From a virus, in IMG/VR virus record IMGVR_UViG_3300034521_000399, positions 1-22,909 of that record: a stretch of DNA of 22,909 bases; one strand, given 5' to 3'. Of this stretch, positions 7,655-14,519 are shown piece by piece. Below the pieces are notes generated by a model, which saw only the letters and a list, made by a program, of their open reading frames with translations, was not told where the DNA came from and did not search any database. The position numbers and the translations under genes are program-made. The stretch's first letter is position 1. Every line of letters begins with the position of its first letter.

Positions 7655-9067
7655 CTATGTTCTCATAAAGCCGTAGTGATCTCTAACTGGCTCAGTATCT
7701 AATGGGTTGTATGGCTGCTCTGTAATACCCACACTTGGCGGTGCTGGTATCGGGTTATCCATAAATAGGTATCTGGCCTCATCGTAGCAGTGGTCCTCTC
7801 CAGATGTATCCACATCCTCTACATCATGATCATCATAAACGAGCGTTGGGATCGTGCGATTGAAGCCCTTGTTCCAGCTAAAGCTATACATCATGGGATA
7901 ACCGTTCTCATCAAAAGTCAAGCGGTAGTGAAACTGCATTTTGCCGGGAATACGTTTATTATCGCCCGGCTCCCAATACACGCCATAATTTTCAAAAGTC
8001 CAAGCTATACTTTCTCCGGTGTCACGCTGGAATATGGCCGGATCTGCAATTCCACGGAAGTGTATGCCCTTGTAATATTTGTCCTCAATCTCCTTTATCT
8101 TTTCCGCAACCTGTCCAGGGGTCCAGCGCAGGCCCCGGTCAGGTTCATTGGTGCAGCCGTAAAGCTCGCGCTCGCGGTATAGCCGCCCGTCATGGTCCAT
8201 AGCCCACCAACCGACGGAAAACGGCCTTGTATAGCCCCAGTCCAGCGTCCGAAACCGTTTCCACTCGCGTGGGACAAGAAACGGGCTGATAACATGCGTC
8301 CATTGGCGGTCCTTGTAATGGGTTGGGTCATCTCTCCACTCAACAAATACCTGGCCCTGGAAAGTGTTCCAATCACCAAACAGCAGGGCCTTTCTTTCTG
8401 CCTCCGGGAGCTGTGCCAGAGCTGCAATATAGTTGGGGTCGTTATTGAGGAGAATCGGGTTATCGAACACTGTGGCCGGGATAAATACCCGGTCTTTAAC
8501 ATACTCCCTACCGGCGACTTTTACCCTGGCTATGTATCTCTTAAAAGGCTGCATTGATAAAATAAACCGTAGTTTTACCCATCCGTGACCAATTCCACCA
8601 GGGTTTCCTGTAGCCGCTATGCTTACGTGAGTCCCTGGGCCCCCTGGCCGGTTACGAGAAAACATATAGGAGTATTCGTCCCATGTAAAATGCGTAAGCT
8701 CGTCAAAGTTTATTTCATCGAATCGCTTCCCCTGATATTTAAACCGGTCCTTCTTGTGCTGCATTGAACCAAAGTAAACCTTGGCACCAGAGGGGAAGGT
8801 CCAGACGTGCTTGTTGTCATTGTATTTGGCCGCAGGAAAAGCCTTCTTATAAAGCTCAAGACTCCTGTCAATGAGCTGTGACGCTTCCGGGAAGGTTTTA
8901 CGGAAAATGATGGCCCGGAAATGCGGGATATGTACCTGTCGTAACGGTCTAACAATGATGGCGTCCGATTTCCCGCCACCGGCAGCCCCACCATAAAACA
9001 CCTCTGATTCAGGACGGGAAAGGAAAATGCGCTGCTTTGGCTGTGGGGTCCATATTACTTTAGCCAC
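7655..9067 (-). CDS. terL: Terminase large subunit (packaging ATPase and nuclease)
   Basis: DNA-packaging motor. The N-terminal ATPase has Walker A GGAAGGGKS (26-34), Walker B with the catalytic acid INFDELTHF (119-127) and the coupling motif ATGNPGG (152-158). The C-terminal RNase H-like nuclease supplies acidic residues in TLDWGYTRP (Asp276), GIADPAIF (Asp342) and HCYDEARY (Asp429). Length 470 is normal. The start is GTG at 9065-9067, inside the end of the small-subunit gene (13-base overlap), with GGGAGGAAAGG just upstream, so the two subunits are translationally coupled. Confidence 0.95.
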   Translation of the reverse strand: MAKVIWTPQPKQRIFLSRPESEVFYGGAAGGGKSDAIIVRPLRQVHIPHFRAIIFRKTFPEASQLIDRSLELYKKAFPAAKYNDNKHVWTFPSGAKVYFGSMQHKKDRFKYQGKRFDEINFDELTHFTWDEYSYMFSRNRPGGPGTHVSIAATGNPGGIGHGWVKLRFILSMQPFKRYIARVKVAGREYVKDRVFIPATVFDNPILLNNDPNYIAALAQLPEAERKALLFGDWNTFQGQVFVEWRDDPTHYKDRQWTHVISPFLVPREWKRFRTLDWGYTRPFSVGWWAMDHDGRLYRERELYGCTNEPDRGLRWTPGQVAEKIKEIEDKYYKGIHFRGIADPAIFQRDTGESIAWTFENYGVYWEPGDNKRIPGKMQFHYRLTFDENGYPMMYSFSWNKGFNRTIPTLVYDDHDVEDVDTSGEDHCYDEARYLFMDNPIPAPPSVGITEQPYNPLDTEPVRDHYGFMRT

Positions 9068-9735
9068 TGTCCTTTCCTCCCTGGCCCTCCCTGGGGCACG
9101 TCCATATCTAATATTCCCAGTTCAATTGCGTCCTCATCTGGTTCCGCCATTGCCGGAATTTCAATAATGCCGCTTTCTTCTTCATCTTCATTACCAATAC
9201 CAGCAGACTTTCTGGCAATCTCCAGCTTTTCTCTCTCAATCTGTAGCCGTTGTTTAGCTTCTTCATCCAGGATCCCCTTAATTGTGCGAGAGAGGCGAGT
9301 TGCGGCCTCTAGTCCAGCTGCAAGGTCTTTGAGACGGCGGGTGTCAACGGTATCAAATTCCTCCTCGATTAACCTTTCATCAAAATTCCCTTTGCCGTAG
9401 CCAGTTCTTAATTTGACAATATGCCGGTTGAATTGCTTTGGGTCCTGTAGGATGGAATTAGCCAGGCGGATAATTGCAGCCGCTGCCTGGTCTGCCAGAA
9501 TCATTTCCTCGGCCATTTTTTCAGATTGTTTTTCCTGGGCCTTTTGTATAGCCTTGGTAAATGTTTTGTTGTGATAATCCGCGCGTAGCTCCACCCAGTT
9601 TTCCTTCTTACCACGCTGGCCAATAGAATACAGACTAACACCATATTTTTTTTGTAAATCTCTGTAAGAGAGATTGTTTTTAATAAAGTCCGTTTTTATC
9701 TTGGTCCAAGGGATTTTACGCTTTTCAATTGTCAA
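9055..9735 (-). CDS. terS: Terminase small subunit
   Basis: A 226-residue protein recognising phage DNA for packaging. Residues 20-47 (LSYRDLQKKYGVSLYSIGQRGKKENW) are a helix-turn-helix as in many Firmicute small terminases. The middle is helical (oligomerisation) and the C-terminal 50 residues are acidic, ending in a Gly/Pro-rich tail that may contact TerL. The start is TTG at 9733-9735 with AAAGGGGG seven bases upstream. It is the first gene of the late operon, 56 bases after the early-operon terminator. Confidence 0.87.
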   Translation of the reverse strand: MTIEKRKIPWTKIKTDFIKNNLSYRDLQKKYGVSLYSIGQRGKKENWVELRADYHNKTFTKAIQKAQEKQSEKMAEEMILADQAAAAIIRLANSILQDPKQFNRHIVKLRTGYGKGNFDERLIEEEFDTVDTRRLKDLAAGLEAATRLSRTIKGILDEEAKQRLQIEREKLEIARKSAGIGNEDEEESGIIEIPAMAEPDEDAIELGILDMDVPQGGPGRKGQWLK

Positions 9736-9748
9736 GGTAAAACCCCCT

Positions 9749-9785
9749 TTCTACAAATTTCGACATTTACAGCTTGAGTATACCA
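9749..9785 (-). promoter_or_regulatory. Candidate late promoter with operator-like motif
   Basis: Between the terminator and terS the minus strand carries TGTGGTATACT (extended -10, 9777-9787) without a good -35. Thirteen bases past TGGTATA is TGTCGAAATTTGTAGAA (9749-9765), matching 15 of 17 bases in the upstream region of the RepO-like gene (12786-12802). This fits a regulated late promoter. Confidence 0.42.
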
Positions 9786-9791
9786 CATCAC

Positions 9792-9817
9792 AAAAAAAAT
9801 GGGGGTTGTCAGCCCCC
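9792..9817 (-). terminator. Rho-independent terminator ending the early operon
   Basis: On the minus strand GGGGG-CTGACAA-CCCCC is followed by ATTTTTTTT (T-run at 9792-9799). It begins three bases after the stop codon of the gene at 9820 and separates early from late genes. Confidence 0.85.
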
Positions 9818-9819
9818 TA

Positions 9820-10107
9820 TTAAATTTGATTATCCTTCTTTCTTCGATATTCCGCAGCTGCAGGACAGGTTGCAAAATGACTTTCATAGCCATAATCGGT
9901 ATAAAAGCCGTTTTCTACCTGTTTGCCGGTAACAACTTCTCCTTTATCAGTAACAATAGTAGTATCACTATCCTTGGCATCAGCTAATATTAACTTTCTA
10001 GTGGTATTTACCGGCATTAGTCGGCCTGCATGTGTTCTTATCCAATAGATATCTGCACCACAACCCTTGCATTTTCCTTTAGGTAGTTGTTTTGTCAGTT
10101 CTTTCAC
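9820..10107 (-). CDS. Small Cys/His-rich phage protein
   Basis: About 95 residues. CKGCGADIYWIRTHAGRLMPVN near the N-terminus and GYESHFATCP near the C-terminus give two Cys pairs and His residues that could bind one zinc. This arrangement recurs in small Firmicute phage proteins of unknown role, often near resolvase genes. Two GTG starts are possible. The one at 10113 overlaps the RusA stop by four bases but sits only two bases from AAGGAGG. The one at 10105-10107 is eight bases from it and is preferred. Last gene of the early operon. Confidence 0.68.
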   Translation of the reverse strand: MKELTKQLPKGKCKGCGADIYWIRTHAGRLMPVNTTRKLILADAKDSDTTIVTDKGEVVTGKQVENGFYTDYGYESHFATCPAAAEYRRKKDNQI

Positions 10108-10109
10108 GG

Positions 10110-10466
10110 TCACAACCTCCTTATCTTCACTTCTACCCTGGGATTCTTCGGGTCCACATCGAACGTATCGTTAAAGCCGGCGATTTGCTTCCATCCGTCA
10201 TTCTTTATAAGCCCGGCTCTCTGAAAACCATCTAAAATAAACTTTTTCCCTGCCGAGATATTGTCTAAGTCTCGCTTTTTATTTGGTTCAAACCATGTTA
10301 TATCCAATTCAGCTCTTTCAAAAGGTTTTAACATTTTTGCTGGCCATGCTACTGCATTTGTATATGTTTCCTTTAAGTCTCTGTAATTAGACCAATGACC
10401 TTTTGCAGCATCTATAATCTCATTTAGCCCTGGGAGCTGCATAGGTATTACTAATTTATCGTTCAT
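10110..10466 (-). CDS. rusA: RusA-family Holliday junction resolvase
   Basis: Endonuclease that cuts four-way DNA junctions, used by phages to resolve recombination or replication intermediates before packaging. The RusA signature is clear: RDLDN (65-69) and LIKNDG (86-91) carry the metal-binding aspartates, with K74/K75 between. Length 118 is normal. I chose the ATG at 10464-10466 because AAGGTG lies nine bases upstream; a GTG four codons earlier lacks a site. It follows the zinc-ribbon ORF by eight bases. Confidence 0.88.
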   Translation of the reverse strand: MNDKLVIPMQLPGLNEIIDAAKGHWSNYRDLKETYTNAVAWPAKMLKPFERAELDITWFEPNKKRDLDNISAGKKFILDGFQRAGLIKNDGWKQIAGFNDTFDVDPKNPRVEVKIRRL

Positions 10467-10474
10467 GGTAGACT

Positions 10475-10630
10475 TCACCTTGCAGATACAGGTTTTAACC
10501 TATGCTGGTTAAATTTATGACCGCACCTCTTACAAATATAACTTTTACCATCTATCCAGGCTTCGGTATTTACTTTATATTTATCCCAAGAACAGTGAGG
10601 GCAAACTTTAAGCATTGGTTGTTTCCTCAT
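10475..10630 (-). CDS. 51-residue zinc-ribbon protein
   Basis: Short ORF starting at the ATG 10628-10630 with AAGGAGG 11 bases upstream and ending eight bases before rusA. The sequence has CPHC (10-13) and CKRCG (33-37) around a short aromatic strand, a standard two-knuckle zinc ribbon, followed by a basic tail (HKFNQHRLK). The fold suggests DNA or RNA binding; no partner can be named. Confidence 0.72.
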   Translation of the reverse strand: MRKQPMLKVCPHCSWDKYKVNTEAWIDGKSYICKRCGHKFNQHRLKPVSAR

Positions 10631-10810
10631 TGTCCCTAATACCTCCTTAATTTTTTTTAAAAAAAAGAAAGAGAAAAATGACCCCTGTCTTTATACAATA
10701 GACACAACTTCCTTTACCACGCTCTTTTATATATTTCTTTATATATTTATTTAATATTTTCTTTCGGCAGCCTCTCAGCCATACTGCCGCAATTGGTACA
10801 AGGAACCTAG

Positions 10811-10900
10811 AGTACACCATTTGGTGTAGGGAGAGTACACCATTTGGTGTACCCAGAGTACACCATTTGGTATACCCTAAGAGTACACCATTTGGTGTAC
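10811..10900. repeat. Four palindromic iterons
   Basis: AGTACACCATTTGGTGTA starts at 10811, 10834, 10857 and 10882 (23, 23 and 25-base steps). Copies 2 and 4 are perfect 8+2+8 inverted repeats; copies 1 and 3 have one change each. The spacing of about two helical turns suits a dimeric binding protein loading side by side. Confidence 0.85.
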
Positions 10901-10921
10901 CCCGAATTGGAATAATATGGT

Positions 10922-10965
10922 TTATCCACAGGGTTATCCACAACATATCCACAGAATTATCCACA
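10922..10965 (+). repeat. Cluster of four DnaA boxes
   Basis: TTATCCACA at 10922-10930, 10934-10942 and 10957-10965, and ATATCCACA at 10945-10953. All fit or nearly fit the bacterial consensus TTATNCACA, have the same orientation and repeat every 11-12 bases. Confidence 0.75.
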
Positions 10966-11000
10966 GAATCCTTTTGACTATTATTGATGTTCATGGACAA

Positions 11001-11198
11001 TCAAAAGGGAATATCTTCATCGTATTTTAAATTGTCCGATAGAACTTTAAGACATAAAACCTGTTGATGAATTAGGTGACACATATCCACCTTTTCCCTG
11101 TGAGTCCGGGAGAAAACCACTTGTAAGAGGTTATCATTTAAATTACTGATGATATTGTCCAGCCGTTCTTTTACGGCCTTTCTTCTTTCATCATCCAT
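11001..11198 (-). CDS. Small hypothetical phage protein
   Basis: A 65-residue, helix-rich, charged protein (two predicted helices, 1-30 and 35-58) without recognisable motif apart from one Cys-rich stretch (MCHLIHQQVLC). ATG start with AAGGAGG 11 bases upstream. It lies directly before the origin-like region in the early operon. No function can be given. Confidence 0.6.
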   Translation of the reverse strand: MDDERRKAVKERLDNIISNLNDNLLQVVFSRTHREKVDMCHLIHQQVLCLKVLSDNLKYDEDIPF

Positions 11199-11204
11199 AG
11201 AGTT

Positions 11205-11339
11205 TTACGCCTCCTTGCTAATCTTCATCTCAGGATACATTTTGCTGACCATGTCAGCCAACGAAGTACCGGGATATCGCTTGATACAGTCAGCGGCAAA
11301 ACAATGATCATTGCAAAAACGGAGTTCCGGCCCTACTTT
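11205..11339 (-). pseudogene. Start-less ORF with Cys/His motif (frameshifted or frame-linked to the upstream gene)
   Basis: Protein-like open frame of 44 codons: the segment RFCNDHCFAADCIKRYPGTS followed by LADMVSKMYPEMKI looks like a real small zinc-binding protein, but the frame has no ATG, GTG or TTG before its middle, and TAA closes it upstream at 11340-11342. It lies in the -1 frame relative to the end of the gene at 11333, and the two frames meet at a TTTTTAAAAAG run. Either the gene lost its start, the sequence has an indel in the run, or the ribosome slips there. Confidence 0.4.
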
Positions 11340-11827
11340 TTAAAAATTCCTTTTATCCATTTTTCTCTTTTTCCTTTAGTCATCAATCCAATTTCCCGGC
11401 TTGTCAAAGGTGGAAGTGTCGCAGCCTTTTCAATGTCCCAGCCACTTTTTACTCTACGCCGAAACGTATCGTATGGAATACCATTGTTCTTTGCCATTTC
11501 CACGTATTCACGAGGATATACACGGCTTTTTTCATAAGCTTTTATGGCCTGTGCTTTCCGATCCTGGAGTTGCTGCGTTGCTGCTCTTTCCGGGTCCCAG
11601 CCGAGCGTATTGACTCGCCATAAAAAAGTCCTGTAACAAATACCGTTCTGCTCTGCAAGCTTTACCAGATGACTCGGAAGTCTCTTTTTCTTTTGTGGTG
11701 GCTCGCTTATGGCCCTATCTTTCGCCCAGGCCAGAGACCTAACACGAACCTCTAAAACTGCTGGACTAATTCCGTTTTGAGCAGCTCGTTCGTATTCTTG
11801 TGGAGTGATATAGAAATCGTAGTTCAC
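11333..11827 (-). CDS. Three-repeat putative DNA-binding protein
   Basis: A 164-residue basic protein built from three related 34-residue units (11-44, 53-86, 107-140). Each follows the pattern Y/L-x-x-A-x-x-N-G-I-x-x-x-x-[FL]-x-x-R-V-x-x-x-x-W-x-x-[ED]-x-A. Each unit looks like a helix-turn-helix (AAQNGISPAVLEVRV and so on). Similar repeat proteins occur in Firmicute prophages without known function. Three HTH-like units and the nearby iterons make binding to repeated DNA a possibility. GTG start at 11825-11827 with GGGGGT upstream. The frame ends at a slippery-looking T5A5G run. Confidence 0.6.
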   Translation of the reverse strand: MNYDFYITPQEYERAAQNGISPAVLEVRVRSLAWAKDRAISEPPQKKKRLPSHLVKLAEQNGICYRTFLWRVNTLGWDPERAATQQLQDRKAQAIKAYEKSRVYPREYVEMAKNNGIPYDTFRRRVKSGWDIEKAATLPPLTSREIGLMTKGKREKWIKGIFKK

Positions 11828-11870
11828 CAGTCATTACCCCCGATATTGCACTTAATCTTTGGAATGTGCA

Positions 11871-12323
11871 TTATTTTATAAAAACTAACCAATGTGTCTT
11901 ATTTCTTCGGTTTCCGAATAGCGGCTTTTGGCCAATGGCTTTTAAAACTTCACTCAATTTAACTTGTTCTTCATTCCATTTAAAAATTAATGTTCCATTG
12001 GGCCTTAGTACTCTCATACACTCCTGAAAACCCTGTGAAATATCCTGTTTCCAGTTGTCGGAGAGTATGCCGTATTTTTTGGCTAACCATGAATTTTGCC
12101 CGGCCTGTTTCAAGTGAGGAGGATCAAAAATAATCAAGTAAAAAGAATTGTCAGGAAAAGGCATGTTTCTAAAATCTGCAATTATATCCGGTTTAATGTT
12201 AAGCACCCGCCCATCACACAGGACTTCTGTCAAACACCGGTTGTCCATATATAAGACGTCGGGATGCTGCTTTTCAAACCAAATCATTCGGCTGCCACAA
12301 GTTGCATCTAAAATACGTTGCAT
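11871..12323 (-). CDS. Class I SAM-dependent methyltransferase (DPPH type)
   Basis: A 150-residue enzyme. LDATCGSRMIWF (5-16) is the SAM-binding motif I of a known phage group, and FDPPHL (66-71) is the catalytic motif IV expected for an amino-group (N6-adenine or N4-cytosine) methyltransferase. No separate target-recognition domain is present, so the substrate is not clear. It may methylate phage DNA to escape restriction. ATG start with AGGTGA upstream. Confidence 0.82.
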   Translation of the reverse strand: MQRILDATCGSRMIWFEKQHPDVLYMDNRCLTEVLCDGRVLNIKPDIIADFRNMPFPDNSFYLIIFDPPHLKQAGQNSWLAKKYGILSDNWKQDISQGFQECMRVLRPNGTLIFKWNEEQVKLSEVLKAIGQKPLFGNRRNKTHWLVFIK

Positions 12324-12369
12324 CTAATCACCTGCCCTGTTTCGCAATTTTTACAGACTACGCACTAAA

Positions 12370-12708
12370 CTAAAACTTCCATAAGTCATAGTTTTTATTA
12401 AACTTAACCTTGCGGGAAATAGTACCTTTTGGCGGCTGTGTTTCTTTGAAAATGAAATGCTTATTTAATAGCTCGTCACAAGCTATTTTTACCTGCTTTT
12501 CGCTTACTCCAAGGGCCTCGGCAGCTTCTCTTAATGATAAGTGACACTCCTTGCGCTGATAGCCATATGTTAGTCTAATTACCAATAAGCAAAGAGCATA
12601 TTTCGTCCCTGAAAGCTTACCTGCGCGCCGATAAAGAGCTTCAAGTATCTCATTGGCTATTTTTGTAAATCCATTTTCTGTTTGTGGATTTGCCAATCGC
12701 ATCACCAC
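12370..12708 (-). CDS. RepO-like replication initiator, N-terminal DNA-binding domain only
   Basis: A 112-residue winged-helix protein matching the phage replication protein O N-terminal domain: ENGFTKIANEILEAL, LSGTKYALCLLVIRLTYGYQRKECHLSL, then the HTH REAAEALGVSEKQVKIACDELLNKHFI. In lambda, this domain binds iterons in the origin. The C-terminal helicase-loader contact region of lambda O is absent; the protein stops right after the wing. Start is uncertain: two GTGs (12708, 12705) and an ATG (12702) lie in a row with only a weak ribosome site. Confidence 0.75.
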   Translation of the reverse strand: MVMRLANPQTENGFTKIANEILEALYRRAGKLSGTKYALCLLVIRLTYGYQRKECHLSLREAAEALGVSEKQVKIACDELLNKHFIFKETQPPKGTISRKVKFNKNYDLWKF

Positions 12709-12727
12709 TCATATTTCAGACTAGTTA

Positions 12728-12755
12728 AAGGGGTGCAGGAGTTACCTACACCCTT
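12728..12755 (-). other. Leader hairpin upstream of the RepO-like gene
   Basis: AAGGGTGTAGG pairs with CCTGCACCCCTT around a TAACT loop (11 pairs, one bulge). It lies 20 bases before the start codons. No T-run follows, so it is more likely a translation or mRNA-stability element than a terminator. Confidence 0.4.
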
Positions 12756-12785
12756 ACTTAATCATAGGTCCACCTGCGCCCACGA

Positions 12786-12874
12786 TTCGACACATTTCGA
12801 CAAAACTGCCCTCAAAAGGTAAATATACCAGCAAGGGGGTCAAAACGAATATAGTCCATTCTGACGCGTCTGAA
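12786..12874 (-). promoter_or_regulatory. Candidate promoter and operators upstream of the RepO-like gene
   Basis: The 268-base gap between the 3D-domain gene and the RepO-like gene holds TGGTATATT (extended -10, 12822-12830, minus), then TGTCGAAATGTGTCGAA (12786-12802), which matches 15 of 17 bases near the terS promoter. Upstream of the -10 is a near-palindrome TTCtGACGCGTCtGAA (12859-12874). The early operon may thus have an internal promoter here. Confidence 0.4.
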
Positions 12875-12976
12875 TACTATTTATCTCTTCTCAGCTAAAT
12901 TTAAGGGGAATTGAGAGAAACAAGTCTTTCTTGGTGGGTTAAGGTTTTTTGGGGGTTGGGCGTACCTCCGCAGCAA

Positions 12977-13540
12977 TCATTTACTGGTCGTGCTATATTC
13001 ATAATCTTTTCCTCCTTTATCTCTCAGTACAATAGTGGGCAGGACCTTCCTACCGTGTTTGATGGCCTCTTGGTTGGTTTTAACGGCCAGATCGACCAAA
13101 TAATATTGGTTTGTCCCCCTCGATACTTCCAGGGTCCTTTTGCGCATGGCTGCGCCGGTGTCCTGGGCTATTTTAAGCCCGTGGCCGGGGATTAGAAACC
13201 TCGTCCCGTATGGAAAGATTTTCGGATCCACGGCCACGGTATAGGAGGAGGGATATACACCGGTAGAAGTTTTTACATCCCCGTCATTACAAAGTCCTCT
13301 GGAATCGTAGGGAGCATAGGCTGTGGTTTCGACAAAAAGGACATCAAACTTAGTCATAAATTCATTGATGGTATTTTCGAGTTTTTCTAACCGATTGCCG
13401 GTTTCTTCTAAAAACCTGTCAGACATTTTTACTAAAGTTACGGTTTGGAAAATGTTTAAGGTAATCGAAAAAATAAGGAGAATTGAAAGAAAAAGTGATA
13501 AGCGCACCAACTGTTTGCATGTTCTGTAAATATCACCCAT
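12977..13540 (-). CDS. Membrane-anchored 3D-domain protein (predicted cell-wall-active)
   Basis: A 187-residue protein. Residues 11-36 form one membrane helix, 40-65 a coiled coil, and 70-170 a 3D domain with its three aspartates in VAVDP (105), AQDTG (127) and LVDLAV (150). 3D domains are found in lytic transglycosylase-like enzymes (MltA, resuscitation-promoting-factor-related). It would sit in the membrane facing the wall. Its place between RecT and the replication initiator, far from the late lysis genes, is unusual. ATG start with AGAGG seven bases upstream. Confidence 0.78.
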   Translation of the reverse strand: MGDIYRTCKQLVRLSLFLSILLIFSITLNIFQTVTLVKMSDRFLEETGNRLEKLENTINEFMTKFDVLFVETTAYAPYDSRGLCNDGDVKTSTGVYPSSYTVAVDPKIFPYGTRFLIPGHGLKIAQDTGAAMRKRTLEVSRGTNQYYLVDLAVKTNQEAIKHGRKVLPTIVLRDKGGKDYEYSTTSK

Positions 13541-13552
13541 AAGGAACCTCTC

Positions 13553-13577
13553 AAGGGGTGGGGGCTTTGCACCCCCG
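13553..13577 (-). other. G/C-rich hairpin after recT
   Basis: On the minus strand GGGGG-TGCAAAG-CCCCC (or GGGGTG/CACCCC) begins two bases after the RecT stop and runs up to the ribosome site of the 3D-domain gene. No T-run follows, so read-through is expected. It may tune expression of the 3D-domain gene. Confidence 0.4.
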
Positions 13578-13578
13578 T

Positions 13579-14493
13579 TTATTTCTCTTTCTCCCTGTCA
13601 AACTCAAACAGACCGCCGGCCTCCTGTTCGGCAAGCTCTTGATCAAATTTCCGGCTTTCTTCCTCGGAAAAACTGTATTCGGCCTGAATATCGCCGTCTG
13701 CCCCGTCAACATATTCGATGGCACCTGTTTCATCCAGGCTTTCGTTGTATATGACGGCCTGGTCTGCCTTCATGGCGCGCTGGATGTCGATAGACATAAT
13801 CCCCCAAGTCTTGAGCAAGAGCTTGATAACAGTTTTACGATACATAAAATGCGGGTCTTTCTTCCACATCCCCTTGGGATTGTTGTATGACTTGCTGTAC
13901 CGCTTCCCATGCGCCTCCAGTTCAGCGATAGTCATGTATAGCCCTTTAGAAAAGCCATTTGCAAGGCGGAAAAAGGCATAGTATCCTATGATTTTATCCG
14001 TTTTACCTGCTGCCCTATGTTTCCAAGTGGATGGATCTGTGAAAGTCACGTCGCCTGTCAAAGGATTGTAGCTGGCCAGCTCGTCCTCATACACTTCCGA
14101 AACGTGCATGGTGGAATATAGCCCGGTCCGGATGGACAATTGAGCGAAGCCTTTCCATTGCACCTGAAACTGGGCCTTCTTCCCCTCCTTGCCGTCATAA
14201 GGTATTATTGCGGCGAATCCCAGGTTCGGGTCAATCGGCAGGTCCAACGTCGCTGCCGTGGCCGCCGCCGCCACAACGGAATGAGGGTCACAAGCGGCCA
14301 GTTCCCTATTCGTGTTGGTGACATTGATAACTGAAGCTATAAACCCGGCAGCCTTAGCCCCTAGAATTTCCTCAAACCGTTTCTTGACGGCTTCGTTCGA
14401 TAGGAGTGATTTCACCGTCACGGCCGGAAGATTTTTCTTTTCGGCCTGATTATTTAGTCTGTCTTTCAGCTTGTCTTTATCTTTAAGGTCCAT
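13579..14493 (-). CDS. recT: RecT-family single-strand annealing protein
   Basis: A 304-residue recombinase that anneals complementary single strands. Family signatures: AACDPHSVVAAAATAATLDLPI, NLGFAAIIPY, AQFQVQWKGFAQLSIRTGLY, and the C-terminal KRYSKSYNNPKGMWKKDPHFMYRKTVIK. The last 50 residues are very acidic, as usual in RecT. Its exonuclease partner (YqaJ type) is encoded 1.7 kb upstream in the same operon. ATG start with AAGGAGG eight bases upstream. Confidence 0.93.
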   Translation of the reverse strand: MDLKDKDKLKDRLNNQAEKKNLPAVTVKSLLSNEAVKKRFEEILGAKAAGFIASVINVTNTNRELAACDPHSVVAAAATAATLDLPIDPNLGFAAIIPYDGKEGKKAQFQVQWKGFAQLSIRTGLYSTMHVSEVYEDELASYNPLTGDVTFTDPSTWKHRAAGKTDKIIGYYAFFRLANGFSKGLYMTIAELEAHGKRYSKSYNNPKGMWKKDPHFMYRKTVIKLLLKTWGIMSIDIQRAMKADQAVIYNESLDETGAIEYVDGADGDIQAEYSFSEEESRKFDQELAEQEAGGLFEFDREKEK

Positions 14494-14519
14494 GATTTAA
14501 ACCTCCTTGACATTAAAGT

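Larger units (their letters stand above)
10720..10966. other. Putative phage replication origin (iterons, DnaA boxes, AT-rich tract)
   Basis: A 370-base stretch without a convincing gene. From right to left it holds four DnaA-box-like sites in one orientation (TTATCCACA at 10922, 10934, 10957; ATATCCACA at 10945), 11-12 bases apart, so on one helix face. Next are four copies of the palindrome GTACACCA-TT-TGGTGTAC. Then comes a tract of almost pure A/T at 10728-10761. Iterons, DnaA boxes and an unwinding-type AT region together are the usual make-up of a replication origin. Assignment is by pattern only. Confidence 0.65.

Noticed and set aside
10811-10900. CRISPR-like direct repeats
   Set aside because: The gaps between copies are only 5-7 bases, far too short for spacers, and no cas genes are present. 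Palindromic iterons explain them.
10647-11000. 117-codon minus-strand frame across the iterons and DnaA boxes
   Set aside because: No ribosome site, no family resemblance, and its translation is mostly the out-of-phase reading of the repeats and a hydrophobic tail from an A/T run. The segment is better explained as an origin.
12939-12980. 13-codon ORF (MIAAEVRPTPKKP) overlapping the 3D-domain stop by ATGA
   Set aside because: It has no strong ribosome site of its own, is too short to judge and shows no family. Only the 4-base overlap speaks for it.
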